38,635 nucleotides of DNA from the NCBI RefSeq assembly GCF_014638995.1, contig NZ_BMFR01000025.1, positions 1-38,635 of the forward strand, read 5' to 3'. This DNA comes from Virgibacillus oceani (lineage in GTDB: Bacteria; Bacillota; Bacilli; Bacillales; Amphibacillaceae). The translations under genes were made by a program, and so were the position numbers. The notes beneath the pieces are model-generated. The model was given only the letters and a program-made list of their open reading frames with translations, made no database searches and was not told where the DNA came from. This document shows, piece after piece, positions 8,167 to 17,578 of the stretch. Within the stretch, counting starts at the first letter, position 1, and each line of letters begins with the position of its first letter.

Positions 8167-9390
8167 ATGAGTAATACAAAACAACAGCCGATTTGGACCA
8201 AGAGCTTTATCGGCATTTCCATGACACAGTTCATGGTATTTATGATTTTTTATACATTATTAACCACACTCCCTATATATGTTATTAATAATCTGGGCGG
8301 CTCTGAGGCTGATGGTGGATTAATTGTCACAGTCATGTTGATAGCCGCTATTATTGTTCGGCCAATCTCTGCAAAACTATTAGATACAACAGGTAAAAAA
8401 AGAGGACTTGTTTTAAGTGTTGCCTTATTTACAGTGACTACATTCTTCTATATCTGGATTGATTCATTCATTCCTTTACTCGTATTGCGATTCTTTCATG
8501 GCTTATCGTTTGGTGTAATCACCACCGCTACTGGAGCAATTGCGGCAGACGTTATTCCCCATGAAAGGCGCGGTGCGGGGCTTGGATATTTTGCAATGGC
8601 AATGAATTTAGCTGTTGTAGCTGGACCGTTTATCGGCTTGTCATTGCTGCAATTTGTAACCTTTAAAACACTATTTATTATTTTAAGCATACTTATGATA
8701 GCTGGCCTTATTTTTTCAATGAGTGTACATGTCCCACAGGAAAGCAATGATACCGCAAAAGCAACCAAGCATAAATTTTCACTCAGCGATTTGATTGAAA
8801 TAAAGGCAATACCAATTGCATTAATAAGCAGTTTCGTTTCCCTGGCATATGCCAGTATTCTTTCTTTTATTTCCGTTTATTCCGAATCAATTGGTCTATC
8901 GGCGTCCGCAAGCTATTTCTTTTTAGTCTTTGCAATCATTATGCTTTTGTCGAGACCATACTTTGGAAGAACGTTTGATGTAAAAGGACCAAATCACGTT
9001 ATTTTACCTTGTTTGTTTATATTTGCAGTCGGTTTAGTAACATTAGGCTTTACAGGATCTGCATGGATGCTGCTTTTATCGGCTGGACTTATCGGTTTAG
9101 GATATGGCACATTACTGCCAAGCTTTCAGACGATGGCAATTCAAACTGCACATCATTCTAGAAGCGGTCACGCTACAGCGACATTTTTTATGTTATATGA
9201 TTCCGGTATTGCGATAGGATCCTTTGTATGGGGACTTGTTGCTGCGGGAGTTGGTTTCCAAAACTTATATCTTATAAATGCAATCTTAGTTGTCGTGGTA
9301 ATTGGACTATTTCTACTGTACCAATCCAGACAGCAGAAAGAAAAGTATGCAGAGAAAAAGGTTTACCGGGAAATACAAAGTTCAGAGTAA
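8167..9390 (+). CDS. MFS transporter, YwoG-like putative drug exporter
   Basis: A 407-residue major facilitator with 12 predicted membrane segments. The loop between helices 2 and 3 has the family motif in the form RPISAKLLDTTGKKRGL (about residue 66). The helix 4/5 region carries RFFHGLSFGVITTA and ERRGAGLGYFAMAMN, as in the proton-driven exporters of this group. The C terminus is short and charged. A GAGAGGAAG site precedes the ATG. It follows the MarR gene by 42 bp, so it is probably the target of that repressor. Export of a toxic compound or metabolite is the likely role. The substrate is not visible from sequence. Confidence 0.85.
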   Translation: MSNTKQQPIWTKSFIGISMTQFMVFMIFYTLLTTLPIYVINNLGGSEADGGLIVTVMLIAAIIVRPISAKLLDTTGKKRGLVLSVALFTVTTFFYIWIDSFIPLLVLRFFHGLSFGVITTATGAIAADVIPHERRGAGLGYFAMAMNLAVVAGPFIGLSLLQFVTFKTLFIILSILMIAGLIFSMSVHVPQESNDTAKATKHKFSLSDLIEIKAIPIALISSFVSLAYASILSFISVYSESIGLSASASYFFLVFAIIMLLSRPYFGRTFDVKGPNHVILPCLFIFAVGLVTLGFTGSAWMLLLSAGLIGLGYGTLLPSFQTMAIQTAHHSRSGHATATFFMLYDSGIAIGSFVWGLVAAGVGFQNLYLINAILVVVVIGLFLLYQSRQQKEKYAEKKVYREIQSSE

Positions 9391-9395
9391 AACCA

Positions 9396-9430
9396 ATGCC
9401 TGGTGCAATATAGCACCAGGCATCATTTTA
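9396..9430. terminator. Bidirectional terminator between MFS and germination genes
   Basis: Perfect 11-bp arms ATGCCTGGTGC and GCACCAGGCAT (9396-9406, 9413-9423) surround a 6-base loop. ATTTTATTT follows on the plus strand. It lies between convergent stop codons. Confidence 0.85.
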
Positions 9431-9431
9431 T

Positions 9432-10502
9432 TTACCTCCTTGTACCTGACTCTAAATTCGTATACGTTATATGCATATTTATCGTTATTGCCGGGTATTG
9501 ATCATTGATTTGCTTTATCGTTAGTGCCCTGATTTTACTTCTGATTTGTTCTTTAATACCAATTGGATCAATGTTTTTTTCTTGAAAGTTTTTTATCATC
9601 TCTTCCGCTTTCTTATGTAGTTCTTTTTCCAGATCCTTTTTGATTTTCCCCTTATCTCGCAATACCCTATTGCCGGTATATTCTCTGATTACCCCTATAA
9701 TTTCTATATCCAATAATATATTAATACTTCCATTCTGCTGGTTAACGATAACTTTTCTATCGGTATCAATATTTTGAATGGCGGCTTTAAATTCCTTTCT
9801 TTCAAGGACATAATCTCCATTTTCTATATCCCCGTTTAATAGGTTAAAAACAAAGGAATCTTCAATAGGAATTTGATCAATATAAGTATCTTTTTTAAAC
9901 AATGCAATAGCATCAATTTTCGGTTTGCCGTCCACCATTCTAAAATAAGGTAAAAACGGGTCACATGTTTCACATTCCAGGCTATAGGTAAATGTCTTTA
10001 AGTTTGTATCCGGGTGTTTTTGGCTTTGAATATTGTGCTTAATAAGATCTGATAAATAGACACCCGCGCCTTTCATGCTCTTTATTGAGCTTAATAATTC
10101 ATTAGTGGATCCTTCAGTAACTGCAAGGTAAAGTCCTGATCCAATACTTGGTTCACGCAGCAAAAAGTCAGTATAATCTTTAACACCATGTTTTGCCAGC
10201 TCTTCATTGAATAATACGACAGCTAATTTACCATTCTCCAGATCTTCTGACGCCTCCGTATTTAGTTTTGTGTCTAAATCATATATCATAGAAGCATCAT
10301 CAGTATATAATATATCCTGAATTTCACCTTTCTGGAGAAAAATCGGCGTAGCAATGGTGCCTTTTAATGTATTTTCATCCACATAATCATACCCGGCAAC
10401 GGTAATCATTTGGATTTTATCAATGATCCGTTTTGGCATGGTAAAATTAATGGTAATACTGACAAAAATAAGAATGAAAAAAGCTACATATTTAAGAGGC
10501 AT
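9432..10502 (-). CDS. Ger(x)C-family spore germination protein (GerC subunit) without lipobox
   Basis: Third subunit of a GerA-type nutrient receptor at the spore inner membrane, 356 residues. The C-terminal half has the GerC pattern, with repeated amphipathic helices and the close EKELHKKAEEMIKNFQEKN followed by a DPIGIKE-type segment. The N terminus is one membrane helix (residues 4-21), but it has no cysteine. GerC proteins usually carry a lipobox (TGC followed by WD) and are lipidated. Here the matching place reads NFTMPKRIIDK. The only cysteines are in a mid-protein CETC. The start overlaps the end of gerB by 11 bp, with AAGGTG upstream, and a terminator follows. It is the last gene of the operon. 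Confidence 0.85.
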   Translation of the reverse strand: MPLKYVAFFILIFVSITINFTMPKRIIDKIQMITVAGYDYVDENTLKGTIATPIFLQKGEIQDILYTDDASMIYDLDTKLNTEASEDLENGKLAVVLFNEELAKHGVKDYTDFLLREPSIGSGLYLAVTEGSTNELLSSIKSMKGAGVYLSDLIKHNIQSQKHPDTNLKTFTYSLECETCDPFLPYFRMVDGKPKIDAIALFKKDTYIDQIPIEDSFVFNLLNGDIENGDYVLERKEFKAAIQNIDTDRKVIVNQQNGSINILLDIEIIGVIREYTGNRVLRDKGKIKKDLEKELHKKAEEMIKNFQEKNIDPIGIKEQIRSKIRALTIKQINDQYPAITINMHITYTNLESGTRR

Positions 10503-11577
10503 TCCGTTTCACCTTTCTGCTAATGAAATGCATGACAAATAATATTGGGATATAAAACAATAATCCAACCCCTATTTTTGTTATAAAATCACTTGCAAGC
10601 AAGATTTTTTCTCTGCCTTCAATAACTATACAAATAAAATAAATTACAGTTAATAAAGTAATAGAAATCCATTTTTGCTTTATATGTAAAACTCTGTATA
10701 AGGTTCTGCTGCTCCCCCATGTATACAGTGCTAAATTAGGCAATATGACAAAAAACAATGTAGATATGCCAATATATTCAAAACGATCCAAAAAAGGCAG
10801 CTCAACAATTTTCCATAAGCCGAGTGTTGGCCAAATAATATCTTTTATCTCATGCTGACTGTAGTAAATATAGGAGACAAAACAAACAACAACGTATATG
10901 GATGTTGTGTATAAATTTCCAAAATGAGCATATTTTTGCGATTTACTGGACTCCTTGATAAATGGACAATAAATCATCAATGCGCCAATCCCCAGGAAAC
11001 TGAACATGGCTAATGCCGATGATTGAACTATTTCCATTAATGAATGATCGAATACAGGTAAAATATTTGTGATTTTTGAATATTTCAGTGGATATATTAA
11101 GGCAAACATTAATGTAAATGGATATACAACTCCAAGAAAGCAAACGCCAACCACAATTCTGAATTTACCTGAAATAATATAGTAAATAAGCGGCATGATT
11201 AATAGTAATAATGCCCATAGCTTTACATCCGGGAACATCCATACTTGAATAATTTCCATGTAAGAACGTAAAACGACAGCCGCGAGAAACATTAGATAAA
11301 AGGAAATAATGATCGAGATGAACGCTCCGATCCATTTCCCATAAATTTCTCTATGTATAGCCGCAAAATCTTTTCCATTGTATTTATTTAATACCTTATA
11401 CATAAGCCAAATCAAAATATGAATAATGATCCCCGCTACTATAATAGATATCCACGCATCGTGACCGGCATATTTATTGATGACACTTGTAAAACTAAGA
11501 ACCCCAACCCCGATTTGTGCACCTGTAATTAGAAAGAAGGCCATAAGAGGCGGTACCTGGTCTTTATCTTTGATCAT
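10492..11577 (-). CDS. GerB-family spore germination permease
   Basis: An APC-superfamily membrane protein of 361 residues with about ten predicted membrane segments. It is the subunit thought to bind the germinant in GerA-type receptors. The N terminus MIKDKDQVPPLMAFFLITGA followed by QIGVGVLSF is typical of the family's first helix. I place the start at ATG 11577, because AGAGGG lies 9 bases upstream. The longer frame begins with a TTG that overlaps the upstream stop codon. Middle gene of the gerA-gerB-gerC operon. The germinant is not predictable from sequence. Confidence 0.9.
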   Translation of the reverse strand: MIKDKDQVPPLMAFFLITGAQIGVGVLSFTSVINKYAGHDAWISIIVAGIIIHILIWLMYKVLNKYNGKDFAAIHREIYGKWIGAFISIIISFYLMFLAAVVLRSYMEIIQVWMFPDVKLWALLLLIMPLIYYIISGKFRIVVGVCFLGVVYPFTLMFALIYPLKYSKITNILPVFDHSLMEIVQSSALAMFSFLGIGALMIYCPFIKESSKSQKYAHFGNLYTTSIYVVVCFVSYIYYSQHEIKDIIWPTLGLWKIVELPFLDRFEYIGISTLFFVILPNLALYTWGSSRTLYRVLHIKQKWISITLLTVIYFICIVIEGREKILLASDFITKIGVGLLFYIPILFVMHFISRKVKRNAS

Positions 11578-11594
11578 AGCAATTATCCCTCTAC

Positions 11595-13064
11595 TCAAGA
11601 TGTGTCATTTTTGCCATTACTCGTCTCTCGTAACACTTTTTCTGATCTTACCGCGAATGGACGCTTGTCCTGTAGGTTAAACGGCAATCTGATAAAAGCA
11701 TCTTTTAAATCCTTTGGCCTATACGGAAATACCGGCTCAAAAAATGGCCTGCCAAGCGATGTAAGCTTTAGCAAATGAACCATGATATATGCTATACAAA
11801 TACTAACACCCAAAAGTCCATATACATGAGCGAATAGCAGCATTGGAAAACGAATCAGCCTAATGGTATTGCCCATTTGATAAACCGGGGTTGTAAAAGA
11901 GCCCAATGCCGCTAATGCAACAAGGATTAACAAAACATTGCTTGTCAGTCCGGCTTCCACTGACGCGGTCCCGATAACAATACCGCCAACGATACCAATT
12001 GTTTGACCAACCTTTGTCGGCAATCTCGCTCCCGCTTCCCGCAACAGTTCAATCGTTAATTCCAAAATTATTGCTTCTAATATGGGTGGAAATGGTACTT
12101 GTGACCGTGAACTAACTAATGTACCAAGCAGTTCTTTTGGAATTATTTCGAAATGATGTGTAAGGATAGCTACATACAATGGTGTAACCAAAATGGAGAA
12201 GAATACAGCAAATACCCGAATTAAACGAAATGCCGATGCAATCGTCCAATTTAGAAAGTAATCCTCAAATGCTGAAAAAAACTCAACTAATGTAGTCGGA
12301 CCAATTAAAACATGTGGTGAATTATCAACGAAAATAGCGACCTTACCTTCAGCCAAGATAGCTGCAATCCGATCCGGCCGTTCCGTATCAAGTAATTGCG
12401 GGAAGGGTGAGTTTATATTGTCCGCAATTTTTTGCTGAATATAGGAACTGTCGATAACCTGATCCATATCCATGTCCTGTATACGTTGTACAACTGTATC
12501 AACATTATTTTTATCGGCTATTCCTTTGATGGAAACAACCGCAACTTTTGTCTTTGTAATTGTTCCAACTTTCATTTTTTTAATGGTCAGCTCGGGTATG
12601 TTTAATCGTTTGCGAACTAAATTCAAGTTCGTATCAATACTTTCAACAAAAGCTTCCTTTGGCCCAACAACACTAAATTCAACCTCTGGGCTGGTTATCT
12701 GCCGGGTTTTCATTAACGGTACCGGGATTAGCAAGTACTTCTGTTCGGATTGTTCCATATGAATAAAAAGAAAACCTTCTAGAAGATTTCGCCTTATTTT
12801 GCTTACATCATTTGTTAAAAACGAATTGGCAATTGGAATAATGTTGTCTAATTCCTCTAAATCTGTATAGTTGAATTCCTGAACATAGGGAAGGACAAAT
12901 GCTTCTATTTTTTTATTATCGATTGCTGAATTAAAATAACCTATAGAAAGCTTGTCCGTACCGTGGTCGATCTGATAGTCTATAAAATCATCACTGTTTT
13001 TAAGGTCATTAAACAGCTTTTCAAATTCACGCTGTATCTTTTTTTCAGTAAGTTTCTTTTTCAT
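11595..13064 (-). CDS. GerA-family spore germination protein
   Basis: First subunit of the germinant receptor, 489 residues. A soluble N-terminal region (about 1-270) with the conserved NSPFPQLLDTERPDRIAAIL and GKVAIFVDNSPHVLIGPTT precedes a membrane domain (about 280-440). The membrane domain holds PFPPILEAIILELTIELLRE and IGIVGGIVIGTASVEAG, both hallmark GerA blocks. The protein is normal length and ends with a short charged tail. AAAAGGATG precedes the ATG. The three genes are tightly packed and should be co-transcribed in the forespore, in line with a sigma-G-like promoter at 13102-13131. Confidence 0.94.
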   Translation of the reverse strand: MKKKLTEKKIQREFEKLFNDLKNSDDFIDYQIDHGTDKLSIGYFNSAIDNKKIEAFVLPYVQEFNYTDLEELDNIIPIANSFLTNDVSKIRRNLLEGFLFIHMEQSEQKYLLIPVPLMKTRQITSPEVEFSVVGPKEAFVESIDTNLNLVRKRLNIPELTIKKMKVGTITKTKVAVVSIKGIADKNNVDTVVQRIQDMDMDQVIDSSYIQQKIADNINSPFPQLLDTERPDRIAAILAEGKVAIFVDNSPHVLIGPTTLVEFFSAFEDYFLNWTIASAFRLIRVFAVFFSILVTPLYVAILTHHFEIIPKELLGTLVSSRSQVPFPPILEAIILELTIELLREAGARLPTKVGQTIGIVGGIVIGTASVEAGLTSNVLLILVALAALGSFTTPVYQMGNTIRLIRFPMLLFAHVYGLLGVSICIAYIMVHLLKLTSLGRPFFEPVFPYRPKDLKDAFIRLPFNLQDKRPFAVRSEKVLRETSNGKNDTS

Positions 13065-13101
13065 GGGGACATCCTTTTAGTTTATCGAGGTTAACTATTC
13101 T

Positions 13102-13131
13102 TAGTATAAAATAATGGAGTTAAATTATTCA
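13102..13131 (-). promoter_or_regulatory. Candidate sigma-G promoter of the germination operon
   Basis: On the minus strand TGAATA (13131-13126) and TATACTA (13108-13102) are 17 bp apart. This resembles the forespore consensus (TGHATA and CATNNTA) except for the first base of the -10. It is 38 bases before the gerA start. Assigned by eye. Confidence 0.45.
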
Positions 13132-13242
13132 TATACTTGCGAGATGTATTTTTTCCTAGCCTAATCCGATAACCCACTTCTGTGGATTATCTTAGTGAAA
13201 AAGAAACAAGAGAAAAATAACTTGGTCAAAAGGATTTTAATC

Positions 13243-13300
13243 AAAAAAAATCCGAACTACAATTTCATCAATTAGAATTTGTATTCGTTCGGATTTTTTA
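13243..13300. terminator. Bidirectional terminator-like hairpin
   Basis: AAAAAAATCCGAAC (left arm) and GTTCGGATTTTTT (right arm, 13287-13299) flank a loop with further AATT pairing. Runs of A and T on the two sides allow termination on either strand. The same arm sequence recurs at 33487-33538 and inside the repeat at 37455-37685. Confidence 0.6.
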
Positions 13301-13329
13301 GGTATTCATAACCCTAATGCTAATTGTCT

Positions 13330-13690
13330 GTAAACTGCGACATAAATGCTTGTGGTGATTTTGCATCATTTTGGACGCTCTTTGGTACCGCAGCCCGTAT
13401 ACACTACGCTTTCCGTGGGCGGCTGATGAGCCTCCTCGTGCTGACGCACTCCGGGGTCCCACCGATGCCTCATCTCCCACAGGAGTCTCCGTGTATACGG
13501 GCTGCTAGTATGTGCATATGCATATTTACGTGCTACTTTGTTTTACATAAATAAAAGGAATTATTAAGCAAAACATCTGTGATACAAGTGTTATAATAAT
13601 ACCACTAACTAGAGTTGATATCTTATCATACACTTCACCAGCCCGCAGCGATCCCGGACGGCGACCCGAGAATATTACGTCGCAGTTTGC
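13330..13690. repeat. Long interspersed repeat, copy B (MITE-like)
   Basis: A 361-bp unit with terminal inverted repeats GTAAACTGCGACATAA (13330-13345) and, inverted, GCAAACTGCGACGTAA (13675-13690), 14 of 16 matching. The central hairpin has perfect 14-bp outer arms (13391-13404 with 13492-13505). The right half (13506-13660) is almost identical to copy A at 4931-5095. No coding capacity is evident. This copy is shorter than copy A only in the loop of the central hairpin. Confidence 0.85.
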
Positions 13691-13828
13691 GGCAACTACT
13701 TATTAAGAACCTTACCTGAAAAAATAATGCCTTTCTTATAGTCGTTCTTCTTTAGTAGCCCAAAATAATAGTTATGCCCTAGTCTCTTTACCTATTTTAC
13801 TTCTTTACATGCACCAGAAATAAACAGT

Positions 13829-15241
13829 TTATCTGGACGCCGCAATTAATTTTACAATTTGATCGATGATATCTGGACCTTCTTCTTCATCTAATAAATT
13901 ATTGATCATAATGGAGAAAATGAGTGTCTTCCCTAGACTATTCTCGGTATAGCCTGATAATGTACTAACTCCGAAAATGGTGCCGGTTTTCGCTTTCACC
14001 TTTTCGCCTAGTTCCTTCATTCTATCACGCAATGTTCCGCCAATCATTCGATCAGAATGTCCCGCCACAGGCAATGAATGTAAAAAAGAAGAAAACCATT
14101 CCATATCCTGTACAGTGTTAAGTAATTTTGAAATCTCGTTGGCCGGAATCAGATTTATATGAGATATTCCTGAACCATCCCTAAGCAATAGTGTGTCCGT
14201 TTTCATTCCAAATTTAGCTAATTCATTCTCTACAACTGTCAAGCCCGCTTCCCAGCTCCCTTCACCATGAACGGTTTTCCCCAGTTCTTTTACTAAAATT
14301 TCAGCATGACCGTTATTACTTAATTTCATAAATGGTACAAGCAGGTCTGATAAAGGCATGGATTGATGCGAAAATAACAGATTCGCCCCAGCAGGTGTTA
14401 CTGCCTGCTTAGCATTACCGCTCCACGTAATTTCATATTTCTTTAAGGCATGAAGAAACAGGTCAAGCGCATAGCCGGTCGGTTCCCAAACAGATATCCA
14501 CTCTTTAACAGCTGAGGTCCTGACAGGGATAGCTCCCTCTATTGTAATATGATTCGTTCCATGTACTCGATTAATCGTAATATCAGCTTCCATATCACCT
14601 AAAACTGTTTCCGCTTTATTTGTAATTTTAACGTAATCGGTCCCAGGAGAAAGCTTTACGAAAGGTTTATCTCCCTGTACAATGCCAGGCGTTACTTCCA
14701 CTATGACAGAGCCGGCATCATAATCTGTATTCGGCGAAGCAGTAAGGGCCGAAACCTGTGCACCATAGTAATAATGCTCATCACTCCAGTTTAAATCTGC
14801 AGATAACCGAACATTGTCATACCAGCTGTCATCGCCTACAATGTCTCCTTCTATGTGCGAAATTCCGGATTGCCTGATTTTTTCTGCAAATGTTTCAAAG
14901 TCTTTAGGCAGCAAGGTTGGATCGCCCTTTCCTCTTAAGTAAAGATTGCCAAAAAGCTTATTATCTTTAACAGGGCCATCTGTTAACAATTCTGTTCCAA
15001 ATGTATAAGCACCACCTAATTTCGAAAGTGATGCGGCTGCCGTCAGTAATTTCATATTGGAGGCTGGGCGGAGTCGAACGTTTCCCATATGATCAAATAG
15101 TTTCTCACCCGATGACGCGGATCGGATACTTATTCCAATTATCGCATCATCCAACATTCCTTCTTTTTTTATAAAATCATCTATTTGCTGAAATGATCTA
15201 TTCCTTTCCGTCGCATATTCCGATTCTGTTTGCTGGTTCAA
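13829..15241 (-). CDS. D-alanyl-D-alanine carboxypeptidase, S13 family (DacB/DacC-like PBP4 type)
   Basis: A low-molecular-weight penicillin-binding protein of 470 residues that would trim or cleave peptidoglycan peptides. All three active-site motifs are present: SNMK (S61 and K64), SNN in MKLSNNGHAEIL, and KTG in KAKTGTIFGVSTLSGY. The preferred start is TTG at 15241, because AAGGAGGG lies 7 bases upstream. The ATG at 15286 has no such site. Either way, the protein begins with the polar NQQTESEYATERNRS and has no signal peptide or membrane helix. That is unusual for an enzyme that must act outside the membrane. No separate signal-peptide frame is visible just upstream. It lies 135 bp after a YndJ-like gene. 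Confidence 0.88.
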   Translation of the reverse strand: MNQQTESEYATERNRSFQQIDDFIKKEGMLDDAIIGISIRSASSGEKLFDHMGNVRLRPASNMKLLTAAASLSKLGGAYTFGTELLTDGPVKDNKLFGNLYLRGKGDPTLLPKDFETFAEKIRQSGISHIEGDIVGDDSWYDNVRLSADLNWSDEHYYYGAQVSALTASPNTDYDAGSVIVEVTPGIVQGDKPFVKLSPGTDYVKITNKAETVLGDMEADITINRVHGTNHITIEGAIPVRTSAVKEWISVWEPTGYALDLFLHALKKYEITWSGNAKQAVTPAGANLLFSHQSMPLSDLLVPFMKLSNNGHAEILVKELGKTVHGEGSWEAGLTVVENELAKFGMKTDTLLLRDGSGISHINLIPANEISKLLNTVQDMEWFSSFLHSLPVAGHSDRMIGGTLRDRMKELGEKVKAKTGTIFGVSTLSGYTENSLGKTLIFSIMINNLLDEEEGPDIIDQIVKLIAASR

Positions 15242-15376
15242 CAGATTTCCCTCCTTGGAATTTCGGTTAAGTGATAAGCAGTACAAAAACTCCCTAACCC
15301 TCTTTATAATAATTCCATATACCTGCAGCAGATTCCTCTGAATAATGAAGTGAATTTTACCACCTTCTATTCTATT

Positions 15377-16987
15377 TCAGATTTCCATTTCTTTATCCAG
15401 CTTATAAATTCGATAATCAATTGACAAAAATGGCACGGAAAATAGCCACATTGTGTGCTTAGCCTTAAGAATACCTTCCTCTATTTCTTCCACATCAAAT
15501 TGCTCCTCAAATGGTAATTTGAATAAGTTACTTCCAATCGCCAAATATATTCCCGAATCAGCATTGCTTGTTCTTTTCTTGCTGGTTAACCGCAAATCTC
15601 CTCCATATTGATTAAGCTCTAAGATTCCAATCATAGAAGACCATGGTAATGGTAAAGCGATGTTCATGTAGGTCCTTCCACTTTCCTGGTGTGATGAATA
15701 AAGAGCGACAAAAACGATATCTTCGTTTATTTTCCGAACCCACGCCCGTACATTACTTCTGCCATCTTTCTTATCATCAATCGAAAAAATATCCCCAGTC
15801 ATTTCCACTGATTTACTGGAAAAAGGCAAATTGATTTGTTGCATTTTATGACTGAATAAACGATAAATTCCTGCAAATGGCTTAAACCAGGAACGCCACT
15901 TAACTTCGGCTAATAGTCGATAGGCAGTGGTATTTTCATAGAAATCCTTTACCGTTGTGGACAATGTTTCATTAATATCCGGTTTGTACATATCCATATC
16001 GTCTACTAATCCATTATACTTTTGGCTATCTGTCTTACTGATTAGAAACTTTTCACCAATCTTCCCTTTTCCACTAAACCGGCTAATAGGGAAACTGCAT
16101 TTATTATAATTAGCACTTGGAACTTGGACAGACCAGCCAATTACTCCCATTAAAGCAAACACAATAGAATTTGTAATCCCATGGAAATACAGCATAAAGT
16201 CTATGGTTATATGAAATTGATACGTTACATTCCCTAGAGCATATAGGAGTGAAAATAGAATAGAAACACCCAAAGCCGAAAATGAAATCCTCGTGAGTCC
16301 TTTTTGAAGAGGAAGTTGGTCTGCAATTTTAAAAGATAGAATTATCAGCCCATAGATACCAATGATATAAAGAATCACTGCTAATAATTCCACAACCCTC
16401 GAATAGGTGATCCCTATTGCTACTGCGATTGGAGATAACAGGATTATAATACTTATCCATTTGTAGAATGCTGGTTTATATAATCTTCCAAGGAAACCGG
16501 CAAATACTGGCAGCAAAAATGCCGAGTAATGAAAATGGATACCTGTAAGCCATGACAGCATTGAGGAGAAACCGGTCTCGATATTCCCCTCATATGCCAG
16601 AAACCATGCACCTCCAATAGTCAAATAGATCATCCCCATATCAATCATGAATTCCTCCAGATGAATAAAACCTCTGTTTAGAAAACGTACGAACCCGCAC
16701 AACGCAACCATTAATGTAAAGATAAAATAAGGCAATGCTAAAAACAAGTCCCACGGTGTATCATTTGTTACCTGCAATATTAATACTGCCAGGGATGCCA
16801 AAATGAAAAAATAAGGTAAATACCATGGAAACTTCTTGTTATCTCCTTTAAAAATCAAATCCAAGACCAGAGGTACAAAAATGATTTGTGCTGAAGTTAA
16901 CATTAAAAAATACCATGGATGCGGACTGAAAATAATAATAATAATCAATAAAATTATATTAATGATACCTAGCTTACGAAATGTCAT
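15377..16987 (-). CDS. YndJ-like membrane protein
   Basis: A 536-residue protein resembling Bacillus YndJ, of unknown function. Residues 5 to about 290 hold some eight to nine hydrophobic membrane segments, starting with LGIINIILLIIIIIFSPHP. After about residue 300 comes a soluble domain of beta-rich character, with RSWFKPFAGIYRLFSHKM and RAWVRKINEDIVFVALYSSH. AAGGAG lies 13 bases before the ATG, which is somewhat far. The protein looks full length. It may share a transcript with the carboxypeptidase gene downstream, but no promoter evidence decides this. Confidence 0.8.
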   Translation of the reverse strand: MTFRKLGIINIILLIIIIIFSPHPWYFLMLTSAQIIFVPLVLDLIFKGDNKKFPWYLPYFFILASLAVLILQVTNDTPWDLFLALPYFIFTLMVALCGFVRFLNRGFIHLEEFMIDMGMIYLTIGGAWFLAYEGNIETGFSSMLSWLTGIHFHYSAFLLPVFAGFLGRLYKPAFYKWISIIILLSPIAVAIGITYSRVVELLAVILYIIGIYGLIILSFKIADQLPLQKGLTRISFSALGVSILFSLLYALGNVTYQFHITIDFMLYFHGITNSIVFALMGVIGWSVQVPSANYNKCSFPISRFSGKGKIGEKFLISKTDSQKYNGLVDDMDMYKPDINETLSTTVKDFYENTTAYRLLAEVKWRSWFKPFAGIYRLFSHKMQQINLPFSSKSVEMTGDIFSIDDKKDGRSNVRAWVRKINEDIVFVALYSSHQESGRTYMNIALPLPWSSMIGILELNQYGGDLRLTSKKRTSNADSGIYLAIGSNLFKLPFEEQFDVEEIEEGILKAKHTMWLFSVPFLSIDYRIYKLDKEMEI

Positions 16988-17295
16988 CAGTTTTCAATTC
17001 TCCTTCATATAAAAAACAGGTCCAATTAATAGATTCCTTACAGCCACATTGATTGATTATACAACTGCTAAAAACCGGACGTATTGTTGAGATGATGGTG
17101 TCTTACCTTTCCGCCTATCTTTCTAAGACATCAAAACTAAGTGCTGTTTCCCAACCTGCCACATCCCTTCCATTTCGGCATTTATCGGAATTCTAACGTA
17201 AAATTGCTATGCTTTTCAATATAATCACCATTTAATGGTTCAAGTTTAACATACACACTTATGAACAAAGACAGGAAATAACATTTTAACAACAC
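16988..17295. other. Intergenic gap with no gene
   Basis: About 300 bp between the tatA terminator and the YndJ-like gene. No ORF with a ribosome binding site, and no repeat or strong hairpin was seen. It presumably holds the promoter of the YndJ-like gene. Confidence 0.5.
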
Positions 17296-17330
17296 GAAGG
17301 GCTGCCCCCTGGTTTGGAGGCAGCCCCTTC
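17296..17330 (-). terminator. Terminator of the Tat-oxidoreductase operon
   Basis: GAAGGGGCTGCCTCC on the minus strand pairs with the GGGGGCAGCCCTTC arm around a 6-base loop, 13 bp after the tatA stop codon. The stem is very GC-rich. The T run is weak. Confidence 0.7.
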
Positions 17331-17342
17331 ATACTGTGGTTA

Positions 17343-17525
17343 TTAGCCTTTCTTCGGATCAGTTGATTCATCTTCATCGTTCATAATATCATTTGTAGTT
17401 CGCTTGAATTCTGATAATGTCTTGCCAAATGCTGAGCCAATTTCCGGCAGCTTTTTGGGACCGAAAATGATCAGGGTAATGATTAGAATTAAAATCAGCC
17501 CTGGTATGCCAATATTCGAAAGCAT
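17343..17525 (-). CDS. tatA: Twin-arginine translocase subunit TatA/TatE
   Basis: A 60-residue Tat translocase subunit with one membrane helix (residues 5-20, GIPGLILILIITLIIFGP). The FGPKKLPEIG hinge and an amphipathic helix (GSAFGKTLSEFKRTTNDI) follow, then an acidic tail. Every TatA hallmark is present. AAGAAGGTG precedes the ATG. It is third in an operon with a Tat-signal protein and a flavoprotein, so it probably helps export that oxidoreductase as a folded complex. No tatC is in the window. Confidence 0.93.
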   Translation of the reverse strand: MLSNIGIPGLILILIITLIIFGPKKLPEIGSAFGKTLSEFKRTTNDIMNDEDESTDPKKG

Positions 17526-17578
17526 TTTCTAACACCTTCTTTCCATACTCATTAAGCTATACCGCAATCAGAATCCTT

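Noticed and set aside
13298..13554. Short open frames across repeat copy B on both strands
   Set aside because: They come from the palindromic core. No start signal or conservation as protein was seen.
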